A DNA stretch of 13,965 nucleotides from Planctomycetaceae bacterium (GCA_027080405.1 JALWSL010000439.1:4308-18272), one strand, 5' to 3'; numbered from the stretch's first letter, positions 1-7,555 are shown. Program-made: numbers and translations. The notes: a model not told the origin generated them from the sequence alone.

Positions 1-116
1 TCCAGCGCCTGGGCGCCGTCCTCTGCCTCAAAGACATCTTCATAGCCAAGTGTGCCAAGTGTCTTTTTTGCGACCATGCGAGTCATCGCTGAGTCATCGA
101 CTACAAGAATATTCAT
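1..116 (-). CDS. CheY-like response regulator, N-terminal part (cut by window edge)
   Basis: The reverse strand encodes 38 N-terminal residues starting MNILVVDDSAMTRMVAKKTL before the window ends. This is the classic start of a receiver domain: a hydrophobic beta strand, then the paired acidic residues D7-D8 that bind Mg2+, then the SAMTR turn. The phosphoacceptor Asp (about residue 50) lies outside the window, so a stand-alone receiver cannot be told apart from one fused to an output domain. A GAGGGG ribosome-binding site sits 7 nt before the ATG. The gene lies 81 bp downstream of the CheX-like gene on the same strand, so the two are probably co-transcribed, and the phosphatase probably acts on this receiver. 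The family call is firm; the cellular role is inferred. Confidence 0.88.
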   Translation of the reverse strand, partial: MNILVVDDSAMTRMVAKKTLGTLGYEDVFEAEDGAQAL

Positions 117-144
117 TGGTGATCCCCTCTAACCGAAGTGATGA

Positions 145-164
145 TTGATAGTTAATGATAGTTA
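145..164. repeat. 10-bp tandem duplication between the cheX and receiver genes
   Basis: Two adjacent 10-bp units, TTGATAGTTA (145-154) and ATGATAGTTA (155-164), differ only at the first base. They lie in the short spacer between the CheX-like stop and the receiver start. A 13-bp palindrome, AGACAG-G-CTGTCT, follows at 175-187. No function can be assigned; polymerase slippage is the simple explanation. Confidence 0.6.
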
Positions 165-197
165 CAGTTAAGTGAGACAGGCTGTCTTTACGACAGT

Positions 198-680
198 TCA
201 ACTGGCGACAAAGCCAAACAGAACCATGAAAGGCCCGATATCGGAATCGTATTTCACGTACATCGGATGAGCCTGTGTCGGAAATTCGACATGATGATTT
301 TCACCATAAATGACATTGGGAAGCCCAAGGTGCATGTCCGGGTCTTTGATTTTATCCTTGGCTGTTCCCCCAACGACATTGGAGAATTCTCCCACAGCAT
401 CGCAGACCAGTTCGTCAATTTCCTCGGGCCGCATTTCAAGCATTCTGAATACCGCCTCAAAAGCGGTTTCTTTGGGCAGACTCAGACAAATCGTCCCGTT
501 AGTGGTACCAGACAGTCCGATAACTGCAGTGATATCATGGAAAGGAGTCTCACGCGTTTTCAGATTGAGTTCTTTTCTTGTCACCGCACAACCAAGCATG
601 ATATCGAACGTTTCGATTGTTGCTTCCAGTACGGGGTTAATGATTTTAGCCGTTAAACTGGCTTCCATTACTTCCGACAT
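198..680 (-). CDS. cheX: CheX/CheC-type phosphatase of response regulators
   Basis: This is a 160-residue cytoplasmic protein, the usual length for CheX. The signature helix reads DAVGEFSNVVGG, with E98 and N101 matching the catalytic E-x2-N pair of the CheC/CheX/FliY family and P121 downstream at about the family's spacing. In known members this motif inserts into the active site of phospho-CheY and speeds its dephosphorylation. Start: ATG at 678-680, with AGGAG about 8 nt upstream; a second in-frame Met at residue 5 is less well placed. It is followed on the same strand by a CheY-like receiver, which fits an enzyme-substrate pair. No CheA, CheW, CheR or receptor gene is visible, so it may serve a two-component or surface-behaviour pathway rather than flagellar chemotaxis. 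Family confident; partner inferred from position. Confidence 0.82.
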   Translation of the reverse strand: MSEVMEASLTAKIINPVLEATIETFDIMLGCAVTRKELNLKTRETPFHDITAVIGLSGTTNGTICLSLPKETAFEAVFRMLEMRPEEIDELVCDAVGEFSNVVGGTAKDKIKDPDMHLGLPNVIYGENHHVEFPTQAHPMYVKYDSDIGPFMVLFGFVAS

Positions 681-1037
681 CGGCTCACTCCTATCAGGTC
701 AACAAATCAGACAAAAATGGGAGAATGGAGGGACTGGGCCCCGAAGCTACTCCAACGCAACAGTAGATCACAAAAATGGCAAGTGCGGGTTGTGTTGCAA
801 AAAAACAGCAAATTGCCAGGTGAGCAAAAGTAACGCCATCGGCCTGTTCGGCATGATCGACAGAATCGGCCCCCAAAGCGGCAGTATTGCGCGGTGAATG
901 CCTCAATGGGCTGATGACTGCTTCCCGTTGTTTCGAAAAAAGCTAGGGTTCAATGTGATTATTCATGTGAAAGCATCTGCCATCGAACCACCAATCATCT
1001 ACACAACTGTTTTATACGGAAACAACGGATCCTCCAA
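681..1037. other. Divergent intergenic region between cheX and the HD-GYP-like gene
   Basis: This 357-bp gap should carry the promoters for both divergent transcription units. I see no convincing -35/-10 pair for either. A 10-bp direct repeat ACAAAAATGG occurs at 711-720 and 770-779, on the cheX side. A T/A-rich stretch at 1009-1017 just before the HD-GYP start could hold a -10 element but has no good -35 partner. The HD-GYP start has a poor ribosome-binding site (GGATCC rather than AGGAGG). Confidence 0.4.
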
Positions 1038-2402
1038 ATGAGTGCTGCTCAAGAAATCAATCAGAACATTGAAGAAAACGGACCTGACGATCTGGTTAAC
1101 ATCTCCCTGAATAACCTGATCATCGGGCGGTCACTCAATTCCCCCCTGTACGATAATCACGGTGTTCTGCTGCTGGCGGCTGGTTCAACGATTTCACAGG
1201 AGGTGAAAGAGGCGCTGAGGAATCGCGGGGACAATTCCGTGATGGTTTCCCGGCAGGATCTCTCTCGCGTCACGATCAATCAGATCGATCCGGGCAAGGT
1301 AGAATCGATCGTGAAATTTGACAGCGAACTGACCAAAAAAATCGATGCCATTGTCGAATCCGGATTGCTGACGGTCAAAAACAATGGCCCTGCCATCAAG
1401 AACAACATTACGTTTCTGGGGAGAAAGGGTTACGACCAGAAACAGCGCGAGCAGTTGGTGAAACAGCACGAATTGAATGGCCGGGCGCTTGACCAGATGA
1501 TGGGTGAAGCATTACACGGTCAAACGATGGATGGTGATGTCGTTGCCGCGATGGCTGCCCAGTATTTGCAGGAAATGACTACCGATACCGACAACGTCCT
1601 TACTTCTGCAATGGATCAGTTTCAGGGAGATTCCATTGCAACGCGTTCACTGGAAGTTTCCCTGCTGGCGATGGCGATCGGAATAGAAATGGATCTTGAT
1701 GCCGACAACGCCCGCAATCTGGCCATTGCGGGCCTGGTTCACGATTGGGGAATGATGCGTGTTCCCGAGGAAATCCGAAACTCAACCGAACGGCTGAACC
1801 AGGTACAAATGTTGGAGATCAAAAAACACCCGATCTATTCACTCGAAATGCTCCAAAATGTCTCATCCTTGCCACGGGTTGTTTCAGTGATTGCGTATCA
1901 GGTTCATGAACGGTTTAACGGAACCGGATATCCACGCGGACGCAAAGGGAACAGTATTCATCTATTTGCACGGATTCTGCAGATTGCGGACGCCTTCATC
2001 GGCATGACCTCGCCGAGACCGTATCGCCCGCCAATGATGCGATACGCGGCGATGGAATGTCTGATTCGACAGGCGAAAGAACGGTATGTCGATCCCGAAG
2101 TTGTCCGTGCCCTACTCAAAATCCAGTCACTCTTTCCGATCGGGAGCTTTGTCACCCTGACTGATGGGTCGGTCGCCCAGGTGGTGCGGCGGAATCGGGA
2201 TTACTACACAGAGCCGATTGTTGCCCGTGTTCAGGATTCCCAGGGAAACAATGTTGATCCTGAAGACGACAGCAATCTGATCGACCTGCGGGAAGCGGAA
2301 GGTTTGGGTGTCCAGCAGGCTCTCCCCACACCGGGATCGAATGAAATCGCCTTCAGTGAAGATCTCTACAACTCGTCCCTCATTGAATCGGATCAGCACT
2401 GA
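1038..2402 (+). CDS. HD-GYP-like domain protein with a degenerate metal site
   Basis: This is a 454-residue cytoplasmic protein. Residues 20-80 resemble the short N-terminal domain often found before planctomycete HD-GYP domains ([17 protein letters not shown]). A helical linker follows to about residue 190, then an HD-GYP-like domain at about 195-365 and a small beta-rich tail at 367-420. HD-GYP landmarks present: H235-D236, H264 in [17 protein letters not shown] at 290-299, and D318 in QIADAF. Differences from the canonical domain: the first helix His appears to be R203, the HDxGK lysine is M239, and the first His of the HHE motif is V289. Active HD-GYP proteins hydrolyse cyclic di-GMP with a two- or three-metal centre. 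Losing these residues suggests weak or no hydrolysis, and perhaps a binding or scaffold role. The fold is certain; activity is doubtful. Its neighbours, a CheX and a receiver, are also signalling genes. Confidence 0.85.
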   Translation: MSAAQEINQNIEENGPDDLVNISLNNLIIGRSLNSPLYDNHGVLLLAAGSTISQEVKEALRNRGDNSVMVSRQDLSRVTINQIDPGKVESIVKFDSELTKKIDAIVESGLLTVKNNGPAIKNNITFLGRKGYDQKQREQLVKQHELNGRALDQMMGEALHGQTMDGDVVAAMAAQYLQEMTTDTDNVLTSAMDQFQGDSIATRSLEVSLLAMAIGIEMDLDADNARNLAIAGLVHDWGMMRVPEEIRNSTERLNQVQMLEIKKHPIYSLEMLQNVSSLPRVVSVIAYQVHERFNGTGYPRGRKGNSIHLFARILQIADAFIGMTSPRPYRPPMMRYAAMECLIRQAKERYVDPEVVRALLKIQSLFPIGSFVTLTDGSVAQVVRRNRDYYTEPIVARVQDSQGNNVDPEDDSNLIDLREAEGLGVQQALPTPGSNEIAFSEDLYNSSLIESDQH

Positions 2403-2453
2403 CACTGCGAACAGGGACGCAATCGGAAACATGCCAGCCGGGCAATTCGACAT

Positions 2454-2493
2454 AAAAAAACGACTGCCCGGTCATGTCGGCAGTCGTTTTTTT
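2454..2493. terminator. Bidirectional rho-independent terminator
   Basis: This is a perfect 15-bp inverted repeat: seven A plus CGACTGCC (2454-2468), a 10-nt loop, then GGCAGTCG plus seven T (2479-2493). The GC stem carries A and T runs on its two sides, so it reads as an intrinsic terminator on either strand. It lies 51 bp after the HD-GYP-like gene (plus) and 76 bp after the stop of the convergent barrel gene (minus), so it most likely serves both. Confidence 0.92.
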
Positions 2494-2569
2494 GCTTGTG
2501 GGCCAAATCGCAGATTTCTGTCAGATTGCCCGGAATCGGATCGCCCGGAAGAAATCTGCCCCGCTTACA

Positions 2570-4375
2570 TCAGTATTCCCAATCGAGTCCGAACGTCCAC
2601 TTCTGCATTGTCCAGCCGCTCCGGTCAGGATCAATAGTGGGATTGATCGGATAGGTTGTGTAATTGATCGAATTCTGTGGTCGGGTGATGTTTCCCACAT
2701 AAAGGAACCCGTAACTGGTTTTGAACCGGGCATCTTCGAGCACATCAATTCGATTCAACAGCGGGATATGTTCGAAAATCCTGATTTCAAAGTTGGCTGT
2801 CAAATCCAGAATCGGAGAAACATGCGTTGTCGTGGCCTGTTCACGGAAGACAGTTTGTGAATCGAGAACCGCTCCCACTCCCGTTCCCAACTCACCGCCA
2901 TCCGGAGTCAGCGGATCGTTGTCGGGATCCACGTTGTTGAGAAAGTGGTTGTAGACACCGAAGCCGTTCAGATTCACTGTTTCCTTCGTTGCGGTCAAGC
3001 CCGCTGTTGCCACGAACCAGAGTTTGGTATCTCCTCCGCCTGCCAGATCCGCCCGAAACCCGAATTCCGGCCCCGCCGCACGAGCCTGATTGGCGGCTCC
3101 AATCTGGGTTTCGTAGGGGTTAGTTGGAAATGGGACAACTGTTGGACGATTGACTGCAGGGTTCCCATTGATGTTTCCATCATTGAATTCATCCTGATCC
3201 GGTCCACCATCGACATTGGGGGCACCATTGTTGTTATTGTTGTTGTTATTATTGTTATTGTTCTGATTGATATCGGTTGCATTGAAGAACTGGTACTCAG
3301 CACCACTGTCCAAACCACGGAATTTGAACGACTCGCGGATATCAACATACTTCAGCCCCAGAATTGGTCGGAGCGTATACCAACTCCCTCTCATTACAGC
3401 GGGCTGATAAAACTGAACGCCGGCCCCCCAAGCCTGTTGGGAGAACTGCATCTCGAAGAGCTCATCGAATGCAATGCGATCCGCAATTCCACTTCCGTCG
3501 TTAATCGGAAGCGAACCATTCAGGGCGTTCAACTCGGTCAGAAACAAAGGATCGTTACCGTTTAGCGTGTTGTCAAACGGATCTTCCTGCGGTATGTAGG
3601 TTCGCTGCGGAACCCCACCTCGCTGAAACGTGTCGTTCGCTTCTCCACCATACCAACCTGTCACAGCCATTCCACTGCCATCCTCGTTGGTAAAGCCGAG
3701 ACTGACCCGGACACCACCTCCTGCCTGGTTGCCAAACATGCTCCCAAAACTGCGGTACGGAAAATACGTATCGAGAATACTCTGGGTACCGTTATTGTTA
3801 TTATTGTTGTTGTTATTATTGTTATTATTATTGTTGTTCCCATTAGTGGTGTTGATATCAGTGTCGCGTGGTGTTGAGATATCGAAAGCGGGAATGCGAT
3901 CGGTCTCCTCAATTCCGGTAGAAATTCCACCGTAGCCGAACAGCTGATCGCCGGGCGAATTGTAGATCGGAACAAGATACTCCACGGTTGCATTGAAATC
4001 GCGGCGTGTATTCAGCATCTGTTTGTACCACAGGCCACCTTCGTTTGTGGTTCGCTGAGTACCGTAACGAAACAGGTCCAACCCCGGATAAGGCTGCAAT
4101 TGACTGGCCGGAGCATACATCGGTGCCCGACCTGGAGAACCGAATGCTCCCCCCTGCTGAAACTGCGCAGGCACAATGGGGGATGGAACAGCTCCGGCAG
4201 GTTGTCCTGCCTGATAAAAGGGCATCTGCCCACTCAACTGTGGGGGCGGCCACGAAAGCCCACCAGCGGCATGAATCTGCGGCTGGCCCGGCTTGTACTG
4301 GGCAGAAACGGTCTGAGCCGAGCAGGAAACCAATAGAACCGCGATTCCGGCACAAAATCGGCGAAATCCTCGCAT
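2570..4375 (-). CDS. BBP7-like outer-membrane beta-barrel protein with two polyasparagine loops
   Basis: From the chosen start this is a 601-residue exported protein. Residues 1-25 form a signal peptide (MRGFRRF, a hydrophobic core, then VSA|QY). A Pro/Gln/Gly-rich segment spans about 27-105. After it come alternating strands typical of a barrel, ending in the aromatic-rich WTFGLDWEY, as expected for an outer-membrane C-terminal strand. FLYVGNITRPQNSI near the end and GLKYVDIRESFKF in the middle resemble the planctomycete BBP7 family (former DUF1551). Two homopolymeric Asn tracts, residues 180-195 (16 Asn) and 372-383 (12 Asn), lie in probable loops, and acidic Asn/Asp/Gly segments also occur. 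An in-frame ATG at 4442-4444 would add 23 polar residues, but AAGGA lies 9 nt before the ATG at 4375 and the signal peptide begins there. Family assignment is moderate; surface localisation is well supported. Confidence 0.72.
   Translation of the reverse strand: MRGFRRFCAGIAVLLVSCSAQTVSAQYKPGQPQIHAAGGLSWPPPQLSGQMPFYQAGQPAGAVPSPIVPAQFQQGGAFGSPGRAPMYAPASQLQPYPGLDLFRYGTQRTTNEGGLWYKQMLNTRRDFNATVEYLVPIYNSPGDQLFGYGGISTGIEETDRIPAFDISTPRDTDINTTNGNNNNNNNNNNNNNNNNGTQSILDTYFPYRSFGSMFGNQAGGGVRVSLGFTNEDGSGMAVTGWYGGEANDTFQRGGVPQRTYIPQEDPFDNTLNGNDPLFLTELNALNGSLPINDGSGIADRIAFDELFEMQFSQQAWGAGVQFYQPAVMRGSWYTLRPILGLKYVDIRESFKFRGLDSGAEYQFFNATDINQNNNNNNNNNNNNGAPNVDGGPDQDEFNDGNINGNPAVNRPTVVPFPTNPYETQIGAANQARAAGPEFGFRADLAGGGDTKLWFVATAGLTATKETVNLNGFGVYNHFLNNVDPDNDPLTPDGGELGTGVGAVLDSQTVFREQATTTHVSPILDLTANFEIRIFEHIPLLNRIDVLEDARFKTSYGFLYVGNITRPQNSINYTTYPINPTIDPDRSGWTMQKWTFGLDWEY
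3227..3262 (-). repeat. Trinucleotide repeat (AAY)12 encoding 12 asparagines
   Basis: Twelve consecutive AAC/AAT codons (plus strand GTT/ATT) lie inside the barrel gene. The codons are mixed, so this is not a pure single-codon repeat. Length changes in steps of three would lengthen or shorten a loop without breaking the frame. It is preceded by Asp-Ile-Asn-Gln, close to the Thr-Asp-Ile-Asn that precedes the second tract. Confidence 0.95.
3791..3838 (-). repeat. Trinucleotide repeat (AAY)16 encoding 16 asparagines
   Basis: Sixteen consecutive AAC/AAT codons lie in the barrel gene. The block 3801-3826 is identical over 26 nt to 3234-3259 in the other tract, in the same codon order and phase. 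The tract is bordered by glycine on both sides, which fits a flexible exposed loop. Confidence 0.95.
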
Positions 4376-4856
4376 GTGAGGTCGTCCTTGACAAACACGT
4401 GTTGTTGAGTCGTCATGATCGCTTTGTCTTGGAATGTCAGTCATGGTTGGGTATTTTCTCTCAGACAGTTCGATCTTTACCTTTTCAGAAACTGCAATCG
4501 CTTCAACGCAATGAAATACTGGTCTCCGCGCAGAATACTGGACCTATGCCGTAGTATCGGCCCCGCAAATTGTGAAGCTGTAACGATTGTGCCGGAGATA
4601 GCGGATTTTTGGCGTTTTCCTTTTGTAGCAGTTTGCGTAATCGCGACGATCCTAACGAAGCAAAGAACTGCCTCCGATCAGGAAGAGACTGACCAACAAC
4701 CGCACCGCCCCATCACGCAGACACAGCGTATCTTGTTTAATAGATACAAGTTACAACCACAAAGAACACCCGTATCACTATTTGCTTCTCCCTAAGGGGA
4801 TTTATTGCGTGACGCCAATCAGGCATCATTACGACGGTCGAACCACAGAAAAACGC
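4376..4856. other. Intergenic region upstream of the barrel gene
   Basis: This 481-bp stretch has no convincing gene. It should hold the barrel promoter and the 3' end of the upstream dehydratase transcript, but I found no strong -35/-10 pair. A 10-bp palindrome AACACGTGTT lies at 4394-4403, just ahead of the barrel ribosome-binding site. An inverted repeat GTATCT-N8-AGATAC lies at 4728-4747. On the minus strand a 7-bp hairpin, with one G-U pair, at 4810-4828 follows the dehydratase stop; it has no U run and is only a weak terminator candidate. Confidence 0.4.
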
Positions 4857-6407
4857 CTAGAAAATGGGGCCGGGTGACCAAGGGCAGAATTCCTCATCAC
4901 CTATGTCCTGTTGTTCACTTTTTGTCTGTTTTCCAGATGCCACATCGATGATCATCTGGAAAATCTCCTCTCCCGTCTTCTTTAATCCTCCCTGTCTGAG
5001 CACTTCTCCTGCATTGACATCCATGTCATCCTGAAGTCTCTCGAAGGTCGCGGTATTTGAACAGATTTTGATGGTGGGAGTCGGTTTGCTCCCATAGCAA
5101 CTCCCTCGCCCTGTTGAAAAGAGTGAGACAGTTGCGCCGCCTGCGATCATTCCGGTTACGCTGGCCGGATCGTATCCGGGAGTATCCATCACGACCAGGC
5201 CTTTTTGTGTGACAGGTTCAGCATAGGTGTAAACATCGCACAGGGCGGTTGTTCCCGCCTTGGAAATCGCACCGAGACTTTTTTCGTAGATTGTTGTCAA
5301 TCCGCCCCTTTTATTTCCAACGGAAGGGTTGTTGTCGATTTGCTGATTGAATTTTTGGGCATAATCTTCCCACCACCTGATCCGCTCAAGCAGTTTTTCG
5401 CCCACTTCGACGGAAACCGCTCGACGGGTCAAAAGGTGTTCACCACCATAAATCTCGGGAACTTCGGAAAGAATGACGGTTCCTCTCGATCGGACAATCC
5501 GATCACTGGCGTAACCGATGGCTGGATTGGCAGTGATGCCGCTATATCCATCGCTGCCGCCACATTCGGTTGCGACAATCAGCTCCGATATCGGAATCGG
5601 TTCCCGTCGACACTGATTCGCCTGTTGCAGCAAATCCGGTATCACTTCCAATGCCCGCTTGACCGTCTTCGCAACTCCTCCCTGGTCCTGGATATTAAAC
5701 AGTAACGAAGGCGTTTCCGCCTCACCCGCCTTCCCGGCATTGAGTTGGACAAGATTGTGCGATTCAATCAGGTAACTTCCCTGAGCGGTTTCGCAACCGA
5801 GTCCCAACACCAGGTAGCCACAAACATTCGGATGGTTCGCATAACCGGCCAGAGTCCGGTTGAGTTGCTCATGATCACTCCCCTGAAATTCAAAAGCGCA
5901 ACCAGCCTCGTGTGTCAATGCGATAACGCCATCCACATGCGGATACCGGGCAAGAATATCGGGAGTGATTTGGTTGACAACCATCCGGGCGGATGTAGCC
6001 GAGCAGTTAACGGTCGATATCACCGCGATATAATTTCGTGTTCCCGCTTTGCCGTTGGCTCTCCGGTAACCCTGAAAATTGGGGATTGTTTCGTCGTAAA
6101 CGGTTTCGGGAATATCTTGCGCGATTTGATGATCCAGGTCGATATCGCCCCGAGTGACATTATGCACGTGAACCCATTGCCCCGGTTCGATCTCTTTGGA
6201 GGCGAAACCGATAATCTGACCGAATTTCAGGATTGCATCACCCGGTGCAATTCTTTTGCAGGCGAATTTATGGCCGGCGGGAATATCCTCCTGTAGCCTG
6301 ATTCCTGAACCATCGTGTTCCAATTCCTGCCCGCCTTGAATTGCAATCACGGCAACAAGTACATTGTCCTCCGGGTGAAGAGAAACAAACTGGCGGGTAT
6401 CAGACAT
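4857..6407 (-). CDS. uxaA: UxaA-family sugar-acid dehydratase (altronate dehydratase-like)
   Basis: From the chosen start this is a 516-residue cytoplasmic enzyme, close to the length of E. coli UxaA. Residues 5-85 form the SAF-like N-terminal domain, with HPEDNVLVAV, RLQEDIPAGHKFA and GQWVHVHNV matching the altronate dehydratase pattern. The catalytic part follows: NCSATSA (134-140), THEAGC (165-170), LGLGCE (201-206), ECGGSDGYSGITANPAIG (281-298), NPSVGNKRGGLTTI (360-373) and STGRGSCYG (431-439). Altronate dehydratase removes water from D-altronate to give 2-keto-3-deoxy-D-gluconate in hexuronate breakdown and needs Fe2+ or Mn2+. Substrate is not certain: galactarate dehydratase and sulfolactate sulfo-lyase belong to the same superfamily. 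An open frame upstream to 6554 would add 49 basic residues. The ATG at 6405-6407 fits the family start, although its ribosome-binding site is weak. No other hexuronate gene is adjacent. Confidence 0.85.
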   Translation of the reverse strand: MSDTRQFVSLHPEDNVLVAVIAIQGGQELEHDGSGIRLQEDIPAGHKFACKRIAPGDAILKFGQIIGFASKEIEPGQWVHVHNVTRGDIDLDHQIAQDIPETVYDETIPNFQGYRRANGKAGTRNYIAVISTVNCSATSARMVVNQITPDILARYPHVDGVIALTHEAGCAFEFQGSDHEQLNRTLAGYANHPNVCGYLVLGLGCETAQGSYLIESHNLVQLNAGKAGEAETPSLLFNIQDQGGVAKTVKRALEVIPDLLQQANQCRREPIPISELIVATECGGSDGYSGITANPAIGYASDRIVRSRGTVILSEVPEIYGGEHLLTRRAVSVEVGEKLLERIRWWEDYAQKFNQQIDNNPSVGNKRGGLTTIYEKSLGAISKAGTTALCDVYTYAEPVTQKGLVVMDTPGYDPASVTGMIAGGATVSLFSTGRGSCYGSKPTPTIKICSNTATFERLQDDMDVNAGEVLRQGGLKKTGEEIFQMIIDVASGKQTKSEQQDIGDEEFCPWSPGPIF

Positions 6408-6544
6408 ATCAAATCCACGAATAAATGACAGTGCCGAGATGGCAGGAACAGACAAAAACCGGTACGAGCGAGAGAACGCGGCATTCTTCCGCTTCTTCTC
6501 GAAAAGGCGAATCTCCGTCAGCATTGTAATGGAAAGAGATTTCC

Positions 6545-7345
6545 GTGAAACCATTCAAAACTTTTTTGTGGGAGTTTTGGCTGTTTGGCTTGAAGCAGGC
6601 GTCTGCATCATTGTTTGGCGGTTTTTTGTTGCTGATCATTTTGATAACGGAATACTGGTATCCGATCGGGGAGTATCTGTACCGTTACGATTTCCTGTTA
6701 CTGTGTGCAATTGGTTTTCAGATCTCGCTCCTGCTTTTTCGATTGGAAAAACTTCGCGAAGCGGTCGTCATTCTGGTCTTTCACGTGGTCGCCACAGGAA
6801 TGGAACTATTCAAAACGTCCGATGCGATCCAGTCGTGGAGTTATCCCGGTGATTTCCGCATCGGTATCGGTAATGTGCCCCTGTTTGCCGGGTTCATGTA
6901 CTCGGCAGTGGGAAGTTATCTGGCGAGAGTCTCTCGCCTGTTCGAATTCCGATACAACTACTACCCGCCACAGAAATGGGCGATCCTGTTTGTAATTGCC
7001 ATCTATGTCAATTTCTTCACACACCATTTTTTCTACGACGCCAGAACGCCCCTGTTAATCGGTTCGGTTATACTGTTCGGAACAAGTTGGGTTCATTTTC
7101 GTATGGACCGGGAACACCGCCGAATGCCGCTGTTGATTGGATGCCTGCTGGTCGCCCTGTTTATCTGGTTCGCAGAAAATATTGCCACGTATTGCAGAAT
7201 ATGGGTCTATCCGTCACAACATGGATCCTGGGAAATGGTTCCTTTCTCCAAGTTGGTAGCCTGGTATCTGCTGATGCTGCTCAGTTTTGTTCTGGTGAAT
7301 ATTGTCAACAAGCCGGAACTGATCAGAGCCGGCTCGGAAAAATAA
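6545..7345 (+). CDS. DUF817 family integral membrane protein
   Basis: This 266-residue protein starts at GTG, with GGAAAGAG about 6 nt upstream. It has roughly seven to eight hydrophobic helices, for example 22-36, 48-66, 72-85, 111-126, 145-160, 169-182, 195-211 and 236-254. The pattern is that of DUF817: FGLKQAS near the N-terminus, [16 protein letters not shown] (86-101), [15 protein letters not shown] (111-125), [12 protein letters not shown] (156-167), RMPLLIG (193-199), [18 protein letters not shown] (208-225) and a conserved Lys236. Many charged and aromatic residues are conserved inside or near membrane helices, which suggests an enzyme or transporter, but the family has no established function that I know of. 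It diverges from the sugar-acid dehydratase across 137 bp, so shared control is possible but unproven. Length is normal for the family. Confidence 0.85.
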   Translation: MKPFKTFLWEFWLFGLKQASASLFGGFLLLIILITEYWYPIGEYLYRYDFLLLCAIGFQISLLLFRLEKLREAVVILVFHVVATGMELFKTSDAIQSWSYPGDFRIGIGNVPLFAGFMYSAVGSYLARVSRLFEFRYNYYPPQKWAILFVIAIYVNFFTHHFFYDARTPLLIGSVILFGTSWVHFRMDREHRRMPLLIGCLLVALFIWFAENIATYCRIWVYPSQHGSWEMVPFSKLVAWYLLMLLSFVLVNIVNKPELIRAGSEK

Positions 7346-7368
7346 TCCAGTTCAGAAAAATAATCCGG
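7333..7368 (+). repeat. 18-bp tandem duplication spanning the DUF817 stop codon
   Basis: Units 7333-7350 and 7351-7368 match at 15 of 18 positions and share the 12-bp core GAAAAATAATCC. Because 18 is a multiple of three, the second unit repeats Ser-Glu-Lys-stop in the same frame, so a back-up stop follows the real one. Confidence 0.85.
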
Positions 7369-7404
7369 GTAATGGTGAACCGGTCCTTGCTTTCTGTTTC
7401 GCCC

Positions 7405-7436
7405 TGCGGTGCAATAGAGATGCGGTGCAATAGACA
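7405..7436. repeat. 16-bp tandem duplication
   Basis: Two adjacent units, TGCGGTGCAATAGAGA (7405-7420) and TGCGGTGCAATAGACA (7421-7436), differ at one base. They lie in the spacer between the DUF817 gene and the next membrane gene. No role can be assigned. Confidence 0.9.
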
Positions 7437-7527
7437 ACTGAAGTGTAATATCAACAATATCAAGCGAAGAGAAGAAGAACGCCCAGCACGATTGGATCAT
7501 TTCAGCAACCGTAACCGGAAAGAGACT

Positions 7528-7555
7528 TTGGAAAATAGACAAAAAGCGATAAAAT
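7528..7555 (+). promoter_or_regulatory. Possible sigma70-type promoter for the 487-residue membrane protein
   Basis: TTGGAA (7528-7533) and TAAAAT (7550-7555) are separated by 16 bp and match the -35 and -10 consensus at 4 of 6 and 5 of 6 positions. The site is about 60 bp before the TTG start at 7614, a plausible leader length. The call rests on consensus match only. Confidence 0.42.

Noticed and set aside
777..799. Sigma54-like promoter (TGGCA ... TTGCA) upstream of the HD-GYP-like gene
   Set aside because: The GG and GC elements are not separated by the required 10 bp spacing.
694..906. Minus-strand open frame of 70 codons with a hydrophobic stretch, 13 bp upstream of cheX
   Set aside because: It starts at TTG without a ribosome-binding site, has a Cys-rich composition unlike its neighbours, and matches no family I know.
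3227..3838. Two repeat tracts separated by unique sequence, considered as a CRISPR-like or minisatellite array
   Set aside because: They are in-frame asparagine codons inside one gene, with no spacer-repeat structure.
3630..3935. Plus-strand frame with a run of leucines that looks like a membrane helix
   Set aside because: The leucines are only the asparagine codon repeat read on the other strand and in another frame.
4415..4795. Plus-strand open frame of 126 codons in the barrel upstream region
   Set aside because: It overlaps the likely barrel leader on the opposite strand, has no ribosome-binding site, and its composition does not resemble a protein domain.
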